Source of the DNA: CAZZKF01 sp964654995
GTDB lineage: Bacteria; Pseudomonadota; Alphaproteobacteria; CAZZKF01
NCBI GenBank assembly: GCA_964654995.1
Contig: CAZZKF010000026.1
Coordinates: forward strand, 1-32,800
Length of the DNA: 32,800 nt
Reading direction: 5' to 3'
A program made the translations under genes and the position numbers. Positions 16,579-24,247 of the stretch are shown piece after piece. Under the pieces are notes generated by a model. It saw only the letters and a program-made list of their open reading frames with translations, did no database searches and was not told the origin of the DNA. Numbering within the stretch: position 1 is the first letter of the stretch; each line of letters starts with the position of its first letter.

Positions 16579-18195
16579 TTAGTCGTTGTTCAGGAAGTGC
16601 TCGACTTCCTGTTTCAGGGTCTCGGCCTGGCCGGCCAGTTCACGTCCGGCGTCGAGCACCTGACCGGCGGACGCGCCGGTTTCATTGGCGGCGTTCTCGA
16701 TCTTGGCGATGGTGTTCGAGACCTCCGTCGTTCCCGAGGCAGCTTCCTGGATCGAGCGGCCGATTTCCTCGGTCGCCGCCTGCTGCTCCTCGACGGCGCT
16801 GGCGACGCTGGCGGTGATCTCGCTGATCGAATCGATGGTGGTGCTGATCTGACCGATGGCGGTGACCGCCTGATCGGTGGTCGACTGCATGGCGCTCACC
16901 TGGGCGGTGATTTCCTCGGTCGCCTTGGCGGTCTGATTGGCCAGCGACTTGACCTCGGACGCGACCACCGCAAAGCCCTTGCCGGCCTCGCCGGCGCGCG
17001 CCGCCTCGATGGTGGCGTTCAAGGCCAGCAGGTTGGTCTGATTGGCGATGTCGTTGATCAGCTCGACGACGTCGCCGATTTTCTGGGCGGCGGCCGAGAG
17101 GCCTTCGATGGTCTCGTTGGTCTCGGTCGCCTGGTCGACGGCGCCGCGGGCGACCTTGTCGGCCTCCGACATCTGGCGGGCGATTTCCTGGACCGACTGG
17201 GCCATTTCCTCGGCCGCGGCCGCCACGGTCTGAACGTTGGTCGCCGTCTGTTCGGCGCTGCCGGCCACCGCAGTCGCCTGCTTCGATGTCTCCTCGGCAG
17301 TGACCGACATGGCGCTGGCGGTGCTTTCCAGCTCGGTGGCGGCACTGGCGACGACGTCGACGACCTCTTTCACCCGGTTGGCCATATTGATCTTTTCGGT
17401 GACCACGCTCCAGCTCACCATCGGGCCGATATAGTTGCCGTCCTGGTTGCGAATGGCCGAGACGTTGAGCTCCAAAGTCTCGGATCCGAGAGGGATATTG
17501 GCCTTGTGGGGCAGATTGTCGGGGTTGGCAAGAATCTGGCGAATCCGTCCCGGGTCCTTGTGAAAGATGTCGATGCAGGTACCGACAATCTGGTCCACCG
17601 GAATGGGGAGCAGATTCTGTATCGACTGAAGGGTCGCGCGACTCGCCTCGTTCATATAGGTGATCTCGAAACTCGTCGGGTCGGCCATCATCACGTTGAT
17701 GGGAAGTTGGTCGAGCATGTTGAGCAGGCGCTCGCTTTCGGCCGCCGCCTTGACCTTGTCGGTGACCACCGACCAGGTCAGCATCAGGCCGACCTGGCGG
17801 CCCTGGGAGTCGTTCACCGACGTGACCAGCAGTTCCAGAATCTCGTCGCCCAGCTTGATCTCGGCCGTGTGCGGCAGATTTCTCGAATCCGCCAGCAGCC
17901 GGCGCTGCACCGACGGGTCCTTGTGGAAAATGTCGATGCAGCTTCCCAGAATCTGATCGGCCGGCACCGGCAGCAGGTGCTCAAGCGAACGCAGCGTCTC
18001 GACGCTGGTCTTGTTGATATAGGTGACTTCGAAGGTCGCGGGATCGCACATCATCACGTTGACGGGCATGGCATCGACCATGGCCCGCAGCGCGGCGACA
18101 TCCGCCAGCGCGTCTCGAGCGCCGGCCTGATCCACGTCCTGAGAGCCGACGGCCCCATCCGCAGCCGGCGGTGTCTTGCTCAGTGCTTGCAACAT
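16579..18195 (-). CDS. Soluble methyl-accepting chemotaxis protein with two tandem PAS domains
   Basis: This 538-residue receptor has no membrane segment. Two homologous PAS-like domains (about 36-147 and 157-269) share the blocks P(V/I)NVMM, (C/G)xCIDIFHKDP, NLPHxA, and WSVVT. A methyl-accepting signalling domain follows (about 280-538), with the conserved tip IANQTNLLALNATIEAARAG near 383-403. It should signal to CheA/CheW from the cytoplasm, sensing an internal ligand or redox state; no cofactor residue is certain, although the His in FHKDP is kept in both copies. No C-terminal CheR-binding pentapeptide is seen. AGGAG lies 8 bases before the ATG. It is transcribed away from a 749-bp gene-free region shared with a response regulator gene. 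Confidence 0.93.
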   Translation of the reverse strand: MLQALSKTPPAADGAVGSQDVDQAGARDALADVAALRAMVDAMPVNVMMCDPATFEVTYINKTSVETLRSLEHLLPVPADQILGSCIDIFHKDPSVQRRLLADSRNLPHTAEIKLGDEILELLVTSVNDSQGRQVGLMLTWSVVTDKVKAAAESERLLNMLDQLPINVMMADPTSFEITYMNEASRATLQSIQNLLPIPVDQIVGTCIDIFHKDPGRIRQILANPDNLPHKANIPLGSETLELNVSAIRNQDGNYIGPMVSWSVVTEKINMANRVKEVVDVVASAATELESTASAMSVTAEETSKQATAVAGSAEQTATNVQTVAAAAEEMAQSVQEIARQMSEADKVARGAVDQATETNETIEGLSAAAQKIGDVVELINDIANQTNLLALNATIEAARAGEAGKGFAVVASEVKSLANQTAKATEEITAQVSAMQSTTDQAVTAIGQISTTIDSISEITASVASAVEEQQAATEEIGRSIQEAASGTTEVSNTIAKIENAANETGASAGQVLDAGRELAGQAETLKQEVEHFLNND

Positions 18196-18944
18196 CTAAC
18201 AGCTCCTGGTTCATTGAAATCTTTCGGGAACGCCTGAATTACCGACCTTGGAAATAAGGCCTTTTGTCCGCATATTGCCGCTTTCGCGTCCAGCCGGTCC
18301 CCACGGGCTGGTCACCCCCTACGCGGACGGCAGGCATTCTCGCCATTGGCGGTAAAAATAGCGTTAACCGTGGGTCCGCGATGCAGGAGAAAGGCGGTTG
18401 GCGGCCATATGCCGGCCATGTCTCGTCTTCGACGGCCACTATGGGAGACAACCCGCAGAGGTCGATTAACGATCATATCGACTCGCGTAATGCGAGCGCC
18501 TTTCTTGCACAGACGGCCTGAAAATGCCGAGTATGCGAGTCGGAAAAGGCCTGTATTCGGGGGGGCGAAGCCGGCTTGAATGCGGTTTTCAGTATCTGGC
18601 AGGGGCGATCGGTAATTGGTATTAGAAGAAATATCGTAAACATGTCGGCAATTGGGCCGGTTCATGCGATTTGCCTGCTGTAAGTGGGGCCAACCCTTAT
18701 TTAAATGCCGAGAAATAAACTGGTGTATTAGGGCAAGAGTCCCGCGAATTTCTATTGAAAACCACGCCCAATATGTGGATTATCGGCGGCGGCGGGCCGA
18801 AATTCTCGCGGGTTAACAATAAGGTGATGAATTTGAGCTATCGGGAATTCCTGCCGATCGGATATTGAAGGGAGAATTGTGCTTTCCAGATTTCTCGGAG
18901 GTTCAAGCGCATCGGCGCAAAAATAATGGGGTATCCGTAGTTTC
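18196..18944. other. 749-bp gene-free divergent region with TTAAC motifs
   Basis: I see no convincing gene here. Open frames at 18264-18521 and 18312-18665 have no recognisable domain or convincing ribosome binding site. The half nearer the response regulator (about 18580-18944) is clearly richer in A and T than the surrounding genes. TTAAC occurs at 18364 (TTAACCGT), 18466 (TTAACGAT) and 18813 (TTAACAAT), near-matches to the CtrA half-site TTAACCAT. It is long for this compact genome and should hold promoters for both genes, and perhaps a small RNA. Confidence 0.5.
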
Positions 18945-19610
18945 ATGAAGATATTGTTGGGTGACGATCATGCGGTGGTGCGCATTGGCCTGATTCGCAT
19001 CCTCGAGGGACTTGGCGAGAAAATTTCCGCTGTCGAGGCGGCCAGCTTTCCCGAAACGCTTGAGGCGGCGAAGGTGCATGTCGACATTGATCTGGCATTC
19101 GTTGATCTGCTGATGCCGGGGATGCCGTGGGAAAAGGGCATCAAGGCCCTGCACCGCGTTGCTTCCGAGGTTCCGATCATCATCTTTTCGATGGCCGAGC
19201 ATCCCAGCGACATCTTGCGCTCGATTGAGCTGGGTGCGGTCGGCTACCTCTCGAAGGCGGCCAGCCCCGAGGAGATTCTTCGCGCCGTCGGCCAGGTCCG
19301 AAGCGGCGAGATCTATTTGCCCAAGGACCTGATATCCAGGCCGCAAGGCGGGCGGAAATCGCCTACCGCAATCCCTTCCGGCCTGCACGAGGCGCCGCCC
19401 GAGGCGGTGCGTAATCTGACCCGGCGCCAGCGCCAGGTCCTCAGGCTTCTCGGCGAGGGACGGTCGAATTCGGAAATCGCCGCGATTCTGGGGCGCTCCG
19501 AACACACCATCCGAATTCACGTCTCGGCCATTCTCAAGGCGCTCGACGTGCCCAATCGCACCATGGCGGCGCTGATCGCCAAGGACTGTTCGCCGGACCT
19601 GTTCGAATAA
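18945..19610 (+). CDS. Orphan NarL/FixJ (LuxR-HTH) response regulator
   Basis: This 221-residue two-domain regulator has a receiver domain (1-120) with acidic residues D7 and D8, phosphoacceptor D54 (FVDLLMPG), S82 at the switch position and K104 (LSKAASPEE). After a linker, a LuxR-type helix-turn-helix (about 152-215) has LTRRQRQVLRLLGEGRSNSEIA and HTIRIHVSAILKAL. It should bind DNA as a dimer when phosphorylated. No histidine kinase gene is adjacent. The ATG has no good Shine-Dalgarno within 10 bases, which suggests weak or controlled translation. The unusual PGMPWEKG after the phosphosite departs from the common DxxMPxMDG form. Confidence 0.92.
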   Translation: MKILLGDDHAVVRIGLIRILEGLGEKISAVEAASFPETLEAAKVHVDIDLAFVDLLMPGMPWEKGIKALHRVASEVPIIIFSMAEHPSDILRSIELGAVGYLSKAASPEEILRAVGQVRSGEIYLPKDLISRPQGGRKSPTAIPSGLHEAPPEAVRNLTRRQRQVLRLLGEGRSNSEIAAILGRSEHTIRIHVSAILKALDVPNRTMAALIAKDCSPDLFE

Positions 19611-19620
19611 CAAAAGCCGA

Positions 19621-19646
19621 GCCCGCGCCGCAACCGGCGGGCGGGC
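19621..19646 (+). terminator. Possible terminator after the response regulator
   Basis: GCCCGC and GCCG pair with CGGC and GCGGGC around a CAAC tetraloop, with a two-base bulge (10 bp in total), starting 10 bases after the stop. No T-run follows directly; CTTTCTTT comes about 15 bases later. The call is tentative. Confidence 0.4.
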
Positions 19647-19780
19647 CGCCAAACGTTAACGCTTTCTTTCCGATCACTGCCCAGACTGGACGTGGCGGCG
19701 GTGTCCAAGGGGGGCACCGGCGCGCCTTCGCACGCCGCCACGGCGGCGGTGTCGCAGTTGGAGACTGGCGAGGAACGGGC

Positions 19781-21508
19781 ATGATGATCGGGGAACCACA
19801 GGCGATCGGCCGCGTCATCGCGGTTTCGGGCTCGAAAATCCGCTGTCTGCTGAGCCATCATGACGGCCCCTCGCCGTCCGGGCGGCCCGGTGCCGATGAG
19901 GCGCGCGTCAACAGCTCGGTTCAGATCGGCTCGCTGGTCAAGGCGATCACCGACCAGGGGACGGTCTACGGGCTGGTCAGCAACATTCATGTCGAGGATC
20001 TGACCATCGTTCCCTCGAAGACCGAAAAATACATCGCCGAGATCGATCTCTACGGCCAGATCCGCGCCCGCAGCGCCAGCGACAGCGGCGTCGCGTTCGA
20101 GCGCGGCATTTCCCGCTATCCGGGGCTCGGCGATCCGGTCTTCGCCGCCGATGACCAGGACCTGGAACGGGTGTACGCACGCCCGCAAAAGGCCAACATC
20201 CGGGTCGGCAAGGTGCTGCAGGGCAATGACCTGTCGGCCTATCTGGTGACCGACGATCTGCTGGGCAAGCATTTTGCCATATTGGGCACCACCGGCGGCG
20301 GCAAGTCGTGTTCCCTGGTCCTGGTGCTGCGCGCCATCCTCGATGCCCATCCCAACGGCCATATCGTTCTGCTCGACCCGCATGACGAATACGCCCATTG
20401 CTTCGGGGATGTCGCCGAGGTGATCAATCTCGACAATCTCGAGCTCCCCTACTGGCTGCTCGATTTCGACGAGATGGTGGCGGTGTTTGCCAGCCACGAC
20501 GGACGCGACCATGAAATCGAGGCGGATATCCTGCGCCCCGCGGTGCTGGCTGCCCGGCGCCTGGGCACCGGCTCCCAGAAGTTCGAGAACGTCACCGTCG
20601 ATACCCCGGTTCCTTTTCGTCTCGCCGAACTGATCCGCCACATCGATCAGGCCATGGGCAAGCTCGACAAGCCGGATGATTCGCGGCCCTATCTGCGGCT
20701 CAAGGCACGCCTGGATACGCTGATGTCGGACAAGCGGTTCTCCTTCATGTTCGGCAGCCCGCGGATCCACGACACCATGGCCGAGGTACTCTCGCGGCTG
20801 TTCCGCATTCCCAACCGTGACAAGCCGATCAGCATCATCGATCTGTCCGGCATTCCGGCCGATATCGTCGATGTCGTGGTTTCGCTTCTGTGCCGGCTGA
20901 TTTTCGACTTTGCGGTGTGGAGCGAAAACCCCGAGACCCACCCGATGCTCCTCGTCTGTGAGGAGGCCCACCGCTACATCCCCAGCGACGAGACCCGGGG
21001 CTTCGGGCCGACCAAGGCGGCGATCGCCCGGATCGCCAAGGAAGGGCGCAAGTACGGCGTGTCCCTGGGGCTGGTCACCCAGCGCCCGTCGGAAATATCA
21101 CCAAGCGTGCTCTCGCAGTGCAACACGGTAATCGCCATGCGCATGAGCAACGAGCAGGATCAGGACTTCGTGCGGCGCGCCCTGCCGGAAAATGCCCTGG
21201 GGCTCTTGAATGCGCTGCCCTCGCTGCAGACCCGCGAGGCAGTGGCGATCGGCGAAGGGGCGCCGATCCCGGTGCGTTTCATGTTCGACGTGCTGCCGCC
21301 CGAGCTGCAGCCGCGCAGCGCCCGCATGGGCTTTGCCGAGGCCTGGGGCCGCGATCAGTCGTTCGACGGCGTCATCGAGGAAACCGTGCGCCGCTGGCGC
21401 CGCCAGAGGTTTCGGCCACGCATCCGGGTGGAACCGGAAGCTCCCGAGACGCCTATAGAACGGCGATCAATTCGACTTCAAAGATCAGCGCCGCCCCCGG
21501 CGGAATGA
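19781..21508 (+). CDS. HerA-like hexameric ATPase (DUF87 domain)
   Basis: This 575-residue protein has an N-terminal HAS-type barrel (about 8-150), then the HerA/FtsK-like ATPase: Walker A GTTGGGKS (near 168-175), LLDPHDEYAHCF after it, Walker B LLVCEEAH (near 390-397), KEGRKYGVSLGLVTQRPSEISPSVLSQCNT as the sensor/arginine-finger region. Archaeal HerA is a DNA-translocating partner of NurA nuclease in end resection; bacterial forms appear alone or in defence modules. No NurA, Sir2 or other nuclease gene is beside it here, so I call it a stand-alone HerA. GAGGA lies 6 bases before the first of two ATGs. Its last 56 bases overlap the convergent FKBP gene. Confidence 0.88.
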   Translation: MMIGEPQAIGRVIAVSGSKIRCLLSHHDGPSPSGRPGADEARVNSSVQIGSLVKAITDQGTVYGLVSNIHVEDLTIVPSKTEKYIAEIDLYGQIRARSASDSGVAFERGISRYPGLGDPVFAADDQDLERVYARPQKANIRVGKVLQGNDLSAYLVTDDLLGKHFAILGTTGGGKSCSLVLVLRAILDAHPNGHIVLLDPHDEYAHCFGDVAEVINLDNLELPYWLLDFDEMVAVFASHDGRDHEIEADILRPAVLAARRLGTGSQKFENVTVDTPVPFRLAELIRHIDQAMGKLDKPDDSRPYLRLKARLDTLMSDKRFSFMFGSPRIHDTMAEVLSRLFRIPNRDKPISIIDLSGIPADIVDVVVSLLCRLIFDFAVWSENPETHPMLLVCEEAHRYIPSDETRGFGPTKAAIARIAKEGRKYGVSLGLVTQRPSEISPSVLSQCNTVIAMRMSNEQDQDFVRRALPENALGLLNALPSLQTREAVAIGEGAPIPVRFMFDVLPPELQPRSARMGFAEAWGRDQSFDGVIEETVRRWRRQRFRPRIRVEPEAPETPIERRSIRLQRSAPPPAE

Positions 21509-21971
21509 CGTTGCCGGCACCGGCTTCGCCGTAGCCGAGCTCGGCCGGGATGTAGATTTCCCATTTGGCGCCTTCGCGCATCAGCGGCAGCGCCTCCTGC
21601 CAGCCCTTGATCAGCCTGGCGAGACCGAATTCGGCCGGCGCCCCGCGGGCATATGAGCTGTCGAACTCGGTACCATCCAGCAGCACGCCGCGGTAATGCA
21701 CCCGCACCCGGTCTTCCAGTGTCGGTGACTTGCCGGTGCCGGCCCGCAGGACCCGGTACTGAAGGCCACTCGGCAAGGTGACGACACCCTCCTGTTTGCC
21801 GTTCTCGGCAAAAAACGTGGCGCCGCTCAGATCCTGGACGGCCGGCGCACCGGCTTCGTCTTCTGCGGCCGGGGGCACGGCATCGGCCTCTTCGTCCGCT
21901 TCCTGCGAACAGCCGCCAAGAAGGCCAAGCGCCAGACCGAAGGCGGCAATCGGCATCAACAATCTGCTCAT
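21453..21971 (-). CDS. FKBP-type peptidyl-prolyl isomerase, lipoprotein
   Basis: This 172-residue protein starts at ATG 21971 (AAGGAA about 8 bases upstream); the open frame extends far upstream but that part lies antisense/out of frame to sleB. A lipoprotein signal ends in LLGGC with C21 as the lipidated residue. An acidic Ala/Pro-rich linker (22-60) leads to an FKBP domain (about 62-172) with VRVHYRGVLLDGTEFDSSY, FGLARLIKGWQEAL, LGYGEAGAG and IPPGAALIFEVELI. It should catalyse proline isomerisation in periplasmic protein folding while anchored to a membrane. It lies 118 bp downstream of sleB on the same strand, with repeats in between, so it may have its own promoter. Its 3' end overlaps the herA-like gene. 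Confidence 0.93.
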   Translation of the reverse strand: MSRLLMPIAAFGLALGLLGGCSQEADEEADAVPPAAEDEAGAPAVQDLSGATFFAENGKQEGVVTLPSGLQYRVLRAGTGKSPTLEDRVRVHYRGVLLDGTEFDSSYARGAPAEFGLARLIKGWQEALPLMREGAKWEIYIPAELGYGEAGAGNVIPPGAALIFEVELIAVL

Positions 21972-22027
21972 AGACCGGTTCCTTGCTGGGATCGGGATCC
22001 CTTCTCTCATACGGTATTTTTTCGGTG

Positions 22028-22077
22028 CCGTTGAGAGGTTTTTTGCCGATTTGCCGATCGACGGACACCGTTGAGAG
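22028..22077. repeat. Nested direct repeats upstream of the FKBP gene
   Basis: CCGTTGAGAG occurs at 22028-22037 and again at 22068-22077. Between them TTGCCGAT is repeated in perfect tandem at 22043-22050 and 22051-22058. The arrangement lies 57-106 bp before the FKBP start, between it and sleB, where an operator would be expected. No known regulator is recognised. Confidence 0.6.
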
Positions 22078-22089
22078 TGTGATGTAATC

Positions 22090-22725
22090 CTAGGGCCCGC
22101 CGCGGCCCCCCTGGTCGCGGTAGAAGATGTGGCGGCCGACCCGCTTGATCGGCTTGAGCCGCTTGGCCCAATAGGGCTGGACGTAGGTGGCGTGATAGAG
22201 GGTGGCCCGATCCGAATAATCGGCGACCCGGTAGTGCAGGGCCAGGGCGGCGATCTTGCGGGCGCGCTCCCAGGCGACCGGGTCCCGGGGACGATCCGAG
22301 CGGCCGTCGCAGGCAAAGGAGAACTGACAGCGGTTGCGCCGCCATTCGTTCTGGAAGACGACACCGCAGATGGTGTCGGGATAGCGCGGATCGGCGACCC
22401 GGTTGAGAACCACCTGGGCGACCGCAAGCTGGCCTTCCAGCGGCTCGCCGCGGGCCTCGAAATAGACCGCCTGGGCCAGGCACCTGTGCTGTTTTGAAAC
22501 AGTCTGATCCAAATCGGGCAGGCTTGAGAGCGTCTTTGCGTTAACCGTAACGATCGGCTCGGGCGTCTGCGGGCGGCTCGCCGGGGCCGGTGTGACCGGC
22601 TGCGGCGTTGCCAGCAACGGCGGCGCGCTGGGTGGCGCCGGCAGCACCAAAGCCAAAGCCAGCGGGCTCAGGTACAACAGAACGACGGCCAGTCGTCGCA
22701 GCCAGAGGGCACGCTGATTAACCAT
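22090..22725 (-). CDS. SleB-type cell wall hydrolase
   Basis: This 211-residue protein has an N-terminal signal anchor (about 9-28), a Pro/Ala-rich linker (30-60) and a Hydrolase_2 (SleB) domain (about 80-200) with AVYFEARGEPLEGQLAVAQV, where E90 is the likely catalytic acid, and NRVADPRYPDTICGVVFQ, CQFSFACDG and TLYHATYVQPYWA. In Bacillus the family cleaves spore cortex peptidoglycan; in alphaproteobacteria such proteins are periplasmic muramidase-like enzymes for wall remodelling. GAGGTG lies 5 bases before the ATG. TTAACCAT sites lie at the start codon and 154 bp upstream, so cell-cycle control is possible. Confidence 0.9.
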   Translation of the reverse strand: MVNQRALWLRRLAVVLLYLSPLALALVLPAPPSAPPLLATPQPVTPAPASRPQTPEPIVTVNAKTLSSLPDLDQTVSKQHRCLAQAVYFEARGEPLEGQLAVAQVVLNRVADPRYPDTICGVVFQNEWRRNRCQFSFACDGRSDRPRDPVAWERARKIAALALHYRVADYSDRATLYHATYVQPYWAKRLKPIKRVGRHIFYRDQGGRGGP

Positions 22726-22878
22726 ATCGACACCTCATTCAACCTGTCCGGCCGCCGCCACTCTTCGTTCGGAATGCGGCCAGACCCGTTGGCAGTGTCG
22801 CAAATAGTGTGCCGATCGGCGCCTGTCAGGCCCTCAGACGCGTAAAATCTCCGGCTGTTGCATTTTGGTAACAGGTGG

Positions 22879-22897
22879 TTAACCATGTTTGTTAACC
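22879..22897. promoter_or_regulatory. Paired TTAACC sites resembling CtrA half-sites upstream of sleB
   Basis: TTAACCAT at 22879-22886 matches the 8-base CtrA half-site exactly, and TTAACC recurs at 22892-22897. A further TTAACCAT at 22718-22725 covers the sleB start codon. The spacing (13 bp between starts) is not that of the full TTAA-N7-TTAAC site, so this is a candidate only. Confidence 0.4.
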
Positions 22898-24106
22898 TTA
22901 ATCATGCGGGCCCGTCGCGGAACTCGGGAGCGCCCCGATGGTGGCCCCGGCCGCCCGATGCCGCCAGGCCCAGGCGCCGATCAGCGCCATCAGGCCGGCG
23001 GCCGCGGCGAACGGCCAGGCCGGCCCGAGCGCCTGGTAGAAGCCGCCGCCGACCGGCGGGCCGATGATGCGTCCCAGACTGGCGGCCGAGTTCGAGGTGC
23101 CCAGCACCCCGCCCTGCTGGTCGGCCGGAGTGAGGCGCGAGATCAGGCTGGTGACCACCGGCGAGCACAGGCTGGTGCCGGCAAACGCGATGATGATGGC
23201 GCCGCCGGCGCCGAGGCTGCCTCGGGAGAAGATCACCGCAATCAGTCCGGCCACCGCAATCATGGCTCCGATCAGCAGGGTCGCACCGTCGCCGATCCGT
23301 CGTGTCAGCCGCCCGACCAGCCCGGCCTGCACGATTGCCACGATGAGGCCGATGGCGGCGAACAGATAGCTGATCTGGTGCGGTCCCCAGGCGAGGCGCT
23401 GCTGCGACCACAGGGGAAACACCGCGGTCATCTGGCTGACGATGTAGCTGAGCGCGGCCATTTGCAGCACCAGAACCGGCACATGCGGAATGGCGCGCAT
23501 CATGGCGAGCACCTGGAAGCGCCCGATGGCGGCCTCGCCCCTGGGGCGCCGCCGGCCGCGCGGCAGCGTTTCTTCAAGCATCACCAGGCCGAGCACGAAG
23601 GCCGATCCCGACAGTGCCGCGGCGACAAAGGCGGGAAAGGCGTGATCGACACGGGTCGGGTCGCTTCCCACCAGCAGGCTGCCGAGCAGCGGCCCGACGA
23701 CGAAGCCCAGCGAGATGGCGGCGCCCAGCGTCGCCATGCCGCCGGCGCGCCGTCCCGGTTCGGTGCTGTCGGCGACCATGGCGTTGGCGATGCCCATGTT
23801 GCCGGCCATCAGGCCGGACAGCCCGCGCGCCGCCAGCAGCGTCGCATAGCTGTCGGCAAAGCCGAAGGCGACATAGGCCAGCGCCGCTCCGGCCAGCGTG
23901 AACAACAGCACCGGGCGCCGGCCGATGCGATCGCTCAAGCGTCCCCACATGGGCCCGGAGAAAAACTGTACGGTCGAATAGATGGCGAACAGAAAGGCGA
24001 TCTCCAGCGGTGTCGCGCCATAGCGCAGGCCGAAAAAGGGCAGGATCGGAATGATGATCCCGAAGCCGACGAAATCGAGGAATACGGTGAGGAAGAGAAC
24101 CGGCAT
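22898..24106 (-). CDS. MFS drug-type exporter (DHA1/TetA-like)
   Basis: This 402-residue, 12-helix major facilitator starts MPVLFLTVFLDFVGFGIIIP, the common N-terminus of TetA-like antiporters. Motif A appears as GRLSDRIGRRPVLL (about 55-68), and an antiporter motif C lies near 125-140 (LGFVVGPLLGSLL). It should export a small compound against protons; the substrate is unknown. I chose ATG 24106 for fit to family N-termini, although the upstream site is weak (AAGGC) and the open frame continues as an antisense extension through hpnC. It is divergent from hpnC across 141 bp, and the shared promoter region hints at, but does not show, a link to the lipid genes. Confidence 0.9.
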   Translation of the reverse strand: MPVLFLTVFLDFVGFGIIIPILPFFGLRYGATPLEIAFLFAIYSTVQFFSGPMWGRLSDRIGRRPVLLFTLAGAALAYVAFGFADSYATLLAARGLSGLMAGNMGIANAMVADSTEPGRRAGGMATLGAAISLGFVVGPLLGSLLVGSDPTRVDHAFPAFVAAALSGSAFVLGLVMLEETLPRGRRRPRGEAAIGRFQVLAMMRAIPHVPVLVLQMAALSYIVSQMTAVFPLWSQQRLAWGPHQISYLFAAIGLIVAIVQAGLVGRLTRRIGDGATLLIGAMIAVAGLIAVIFSRGSLGAGGAIIIAFAGTSLCSPVVTSLISRLTPADQQGGVLGTSNSAASLGRIIGPPVGGGFYQALGPAWPFAAAAGLMALIGAWAWRHRAAGATIGALPSSATGPHD

Positions 24107-24247
24107 GGCGCCTTTGTAGCCGAGATCGCGGGGCCGCGATAGCGGCCGCCCGACAAAAGCCTTGATCGCCTTGGCCGCACCATTAAGTTGGGTGGGCCGG
24201 GCGCTCGACAGGCCTGGCGACGGGCATGGGACAGGAATGAGCAGGCG

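Noticed and set aside
16522..18237. 571-residue open frame antisense to the chemoreceptor gene
   Set aside because: It is Gly/Asp/Arg-rich and lies fully opposite a well-supported gene. Long antisense frames are expected in GC-rich DNA.
18264..18665. Small open frames in the chemoreceptor/regulator spacer
   Set aside because: No convincing ribosome binding site or recognisable domain; I treat the region as non-coding.
19781..21508. HerA as part of an antiphage defence island
   Set aside because: No nuclease, Sir2, restriction or toxin gene is adjacent and the surrounding genes are housekeeping types.
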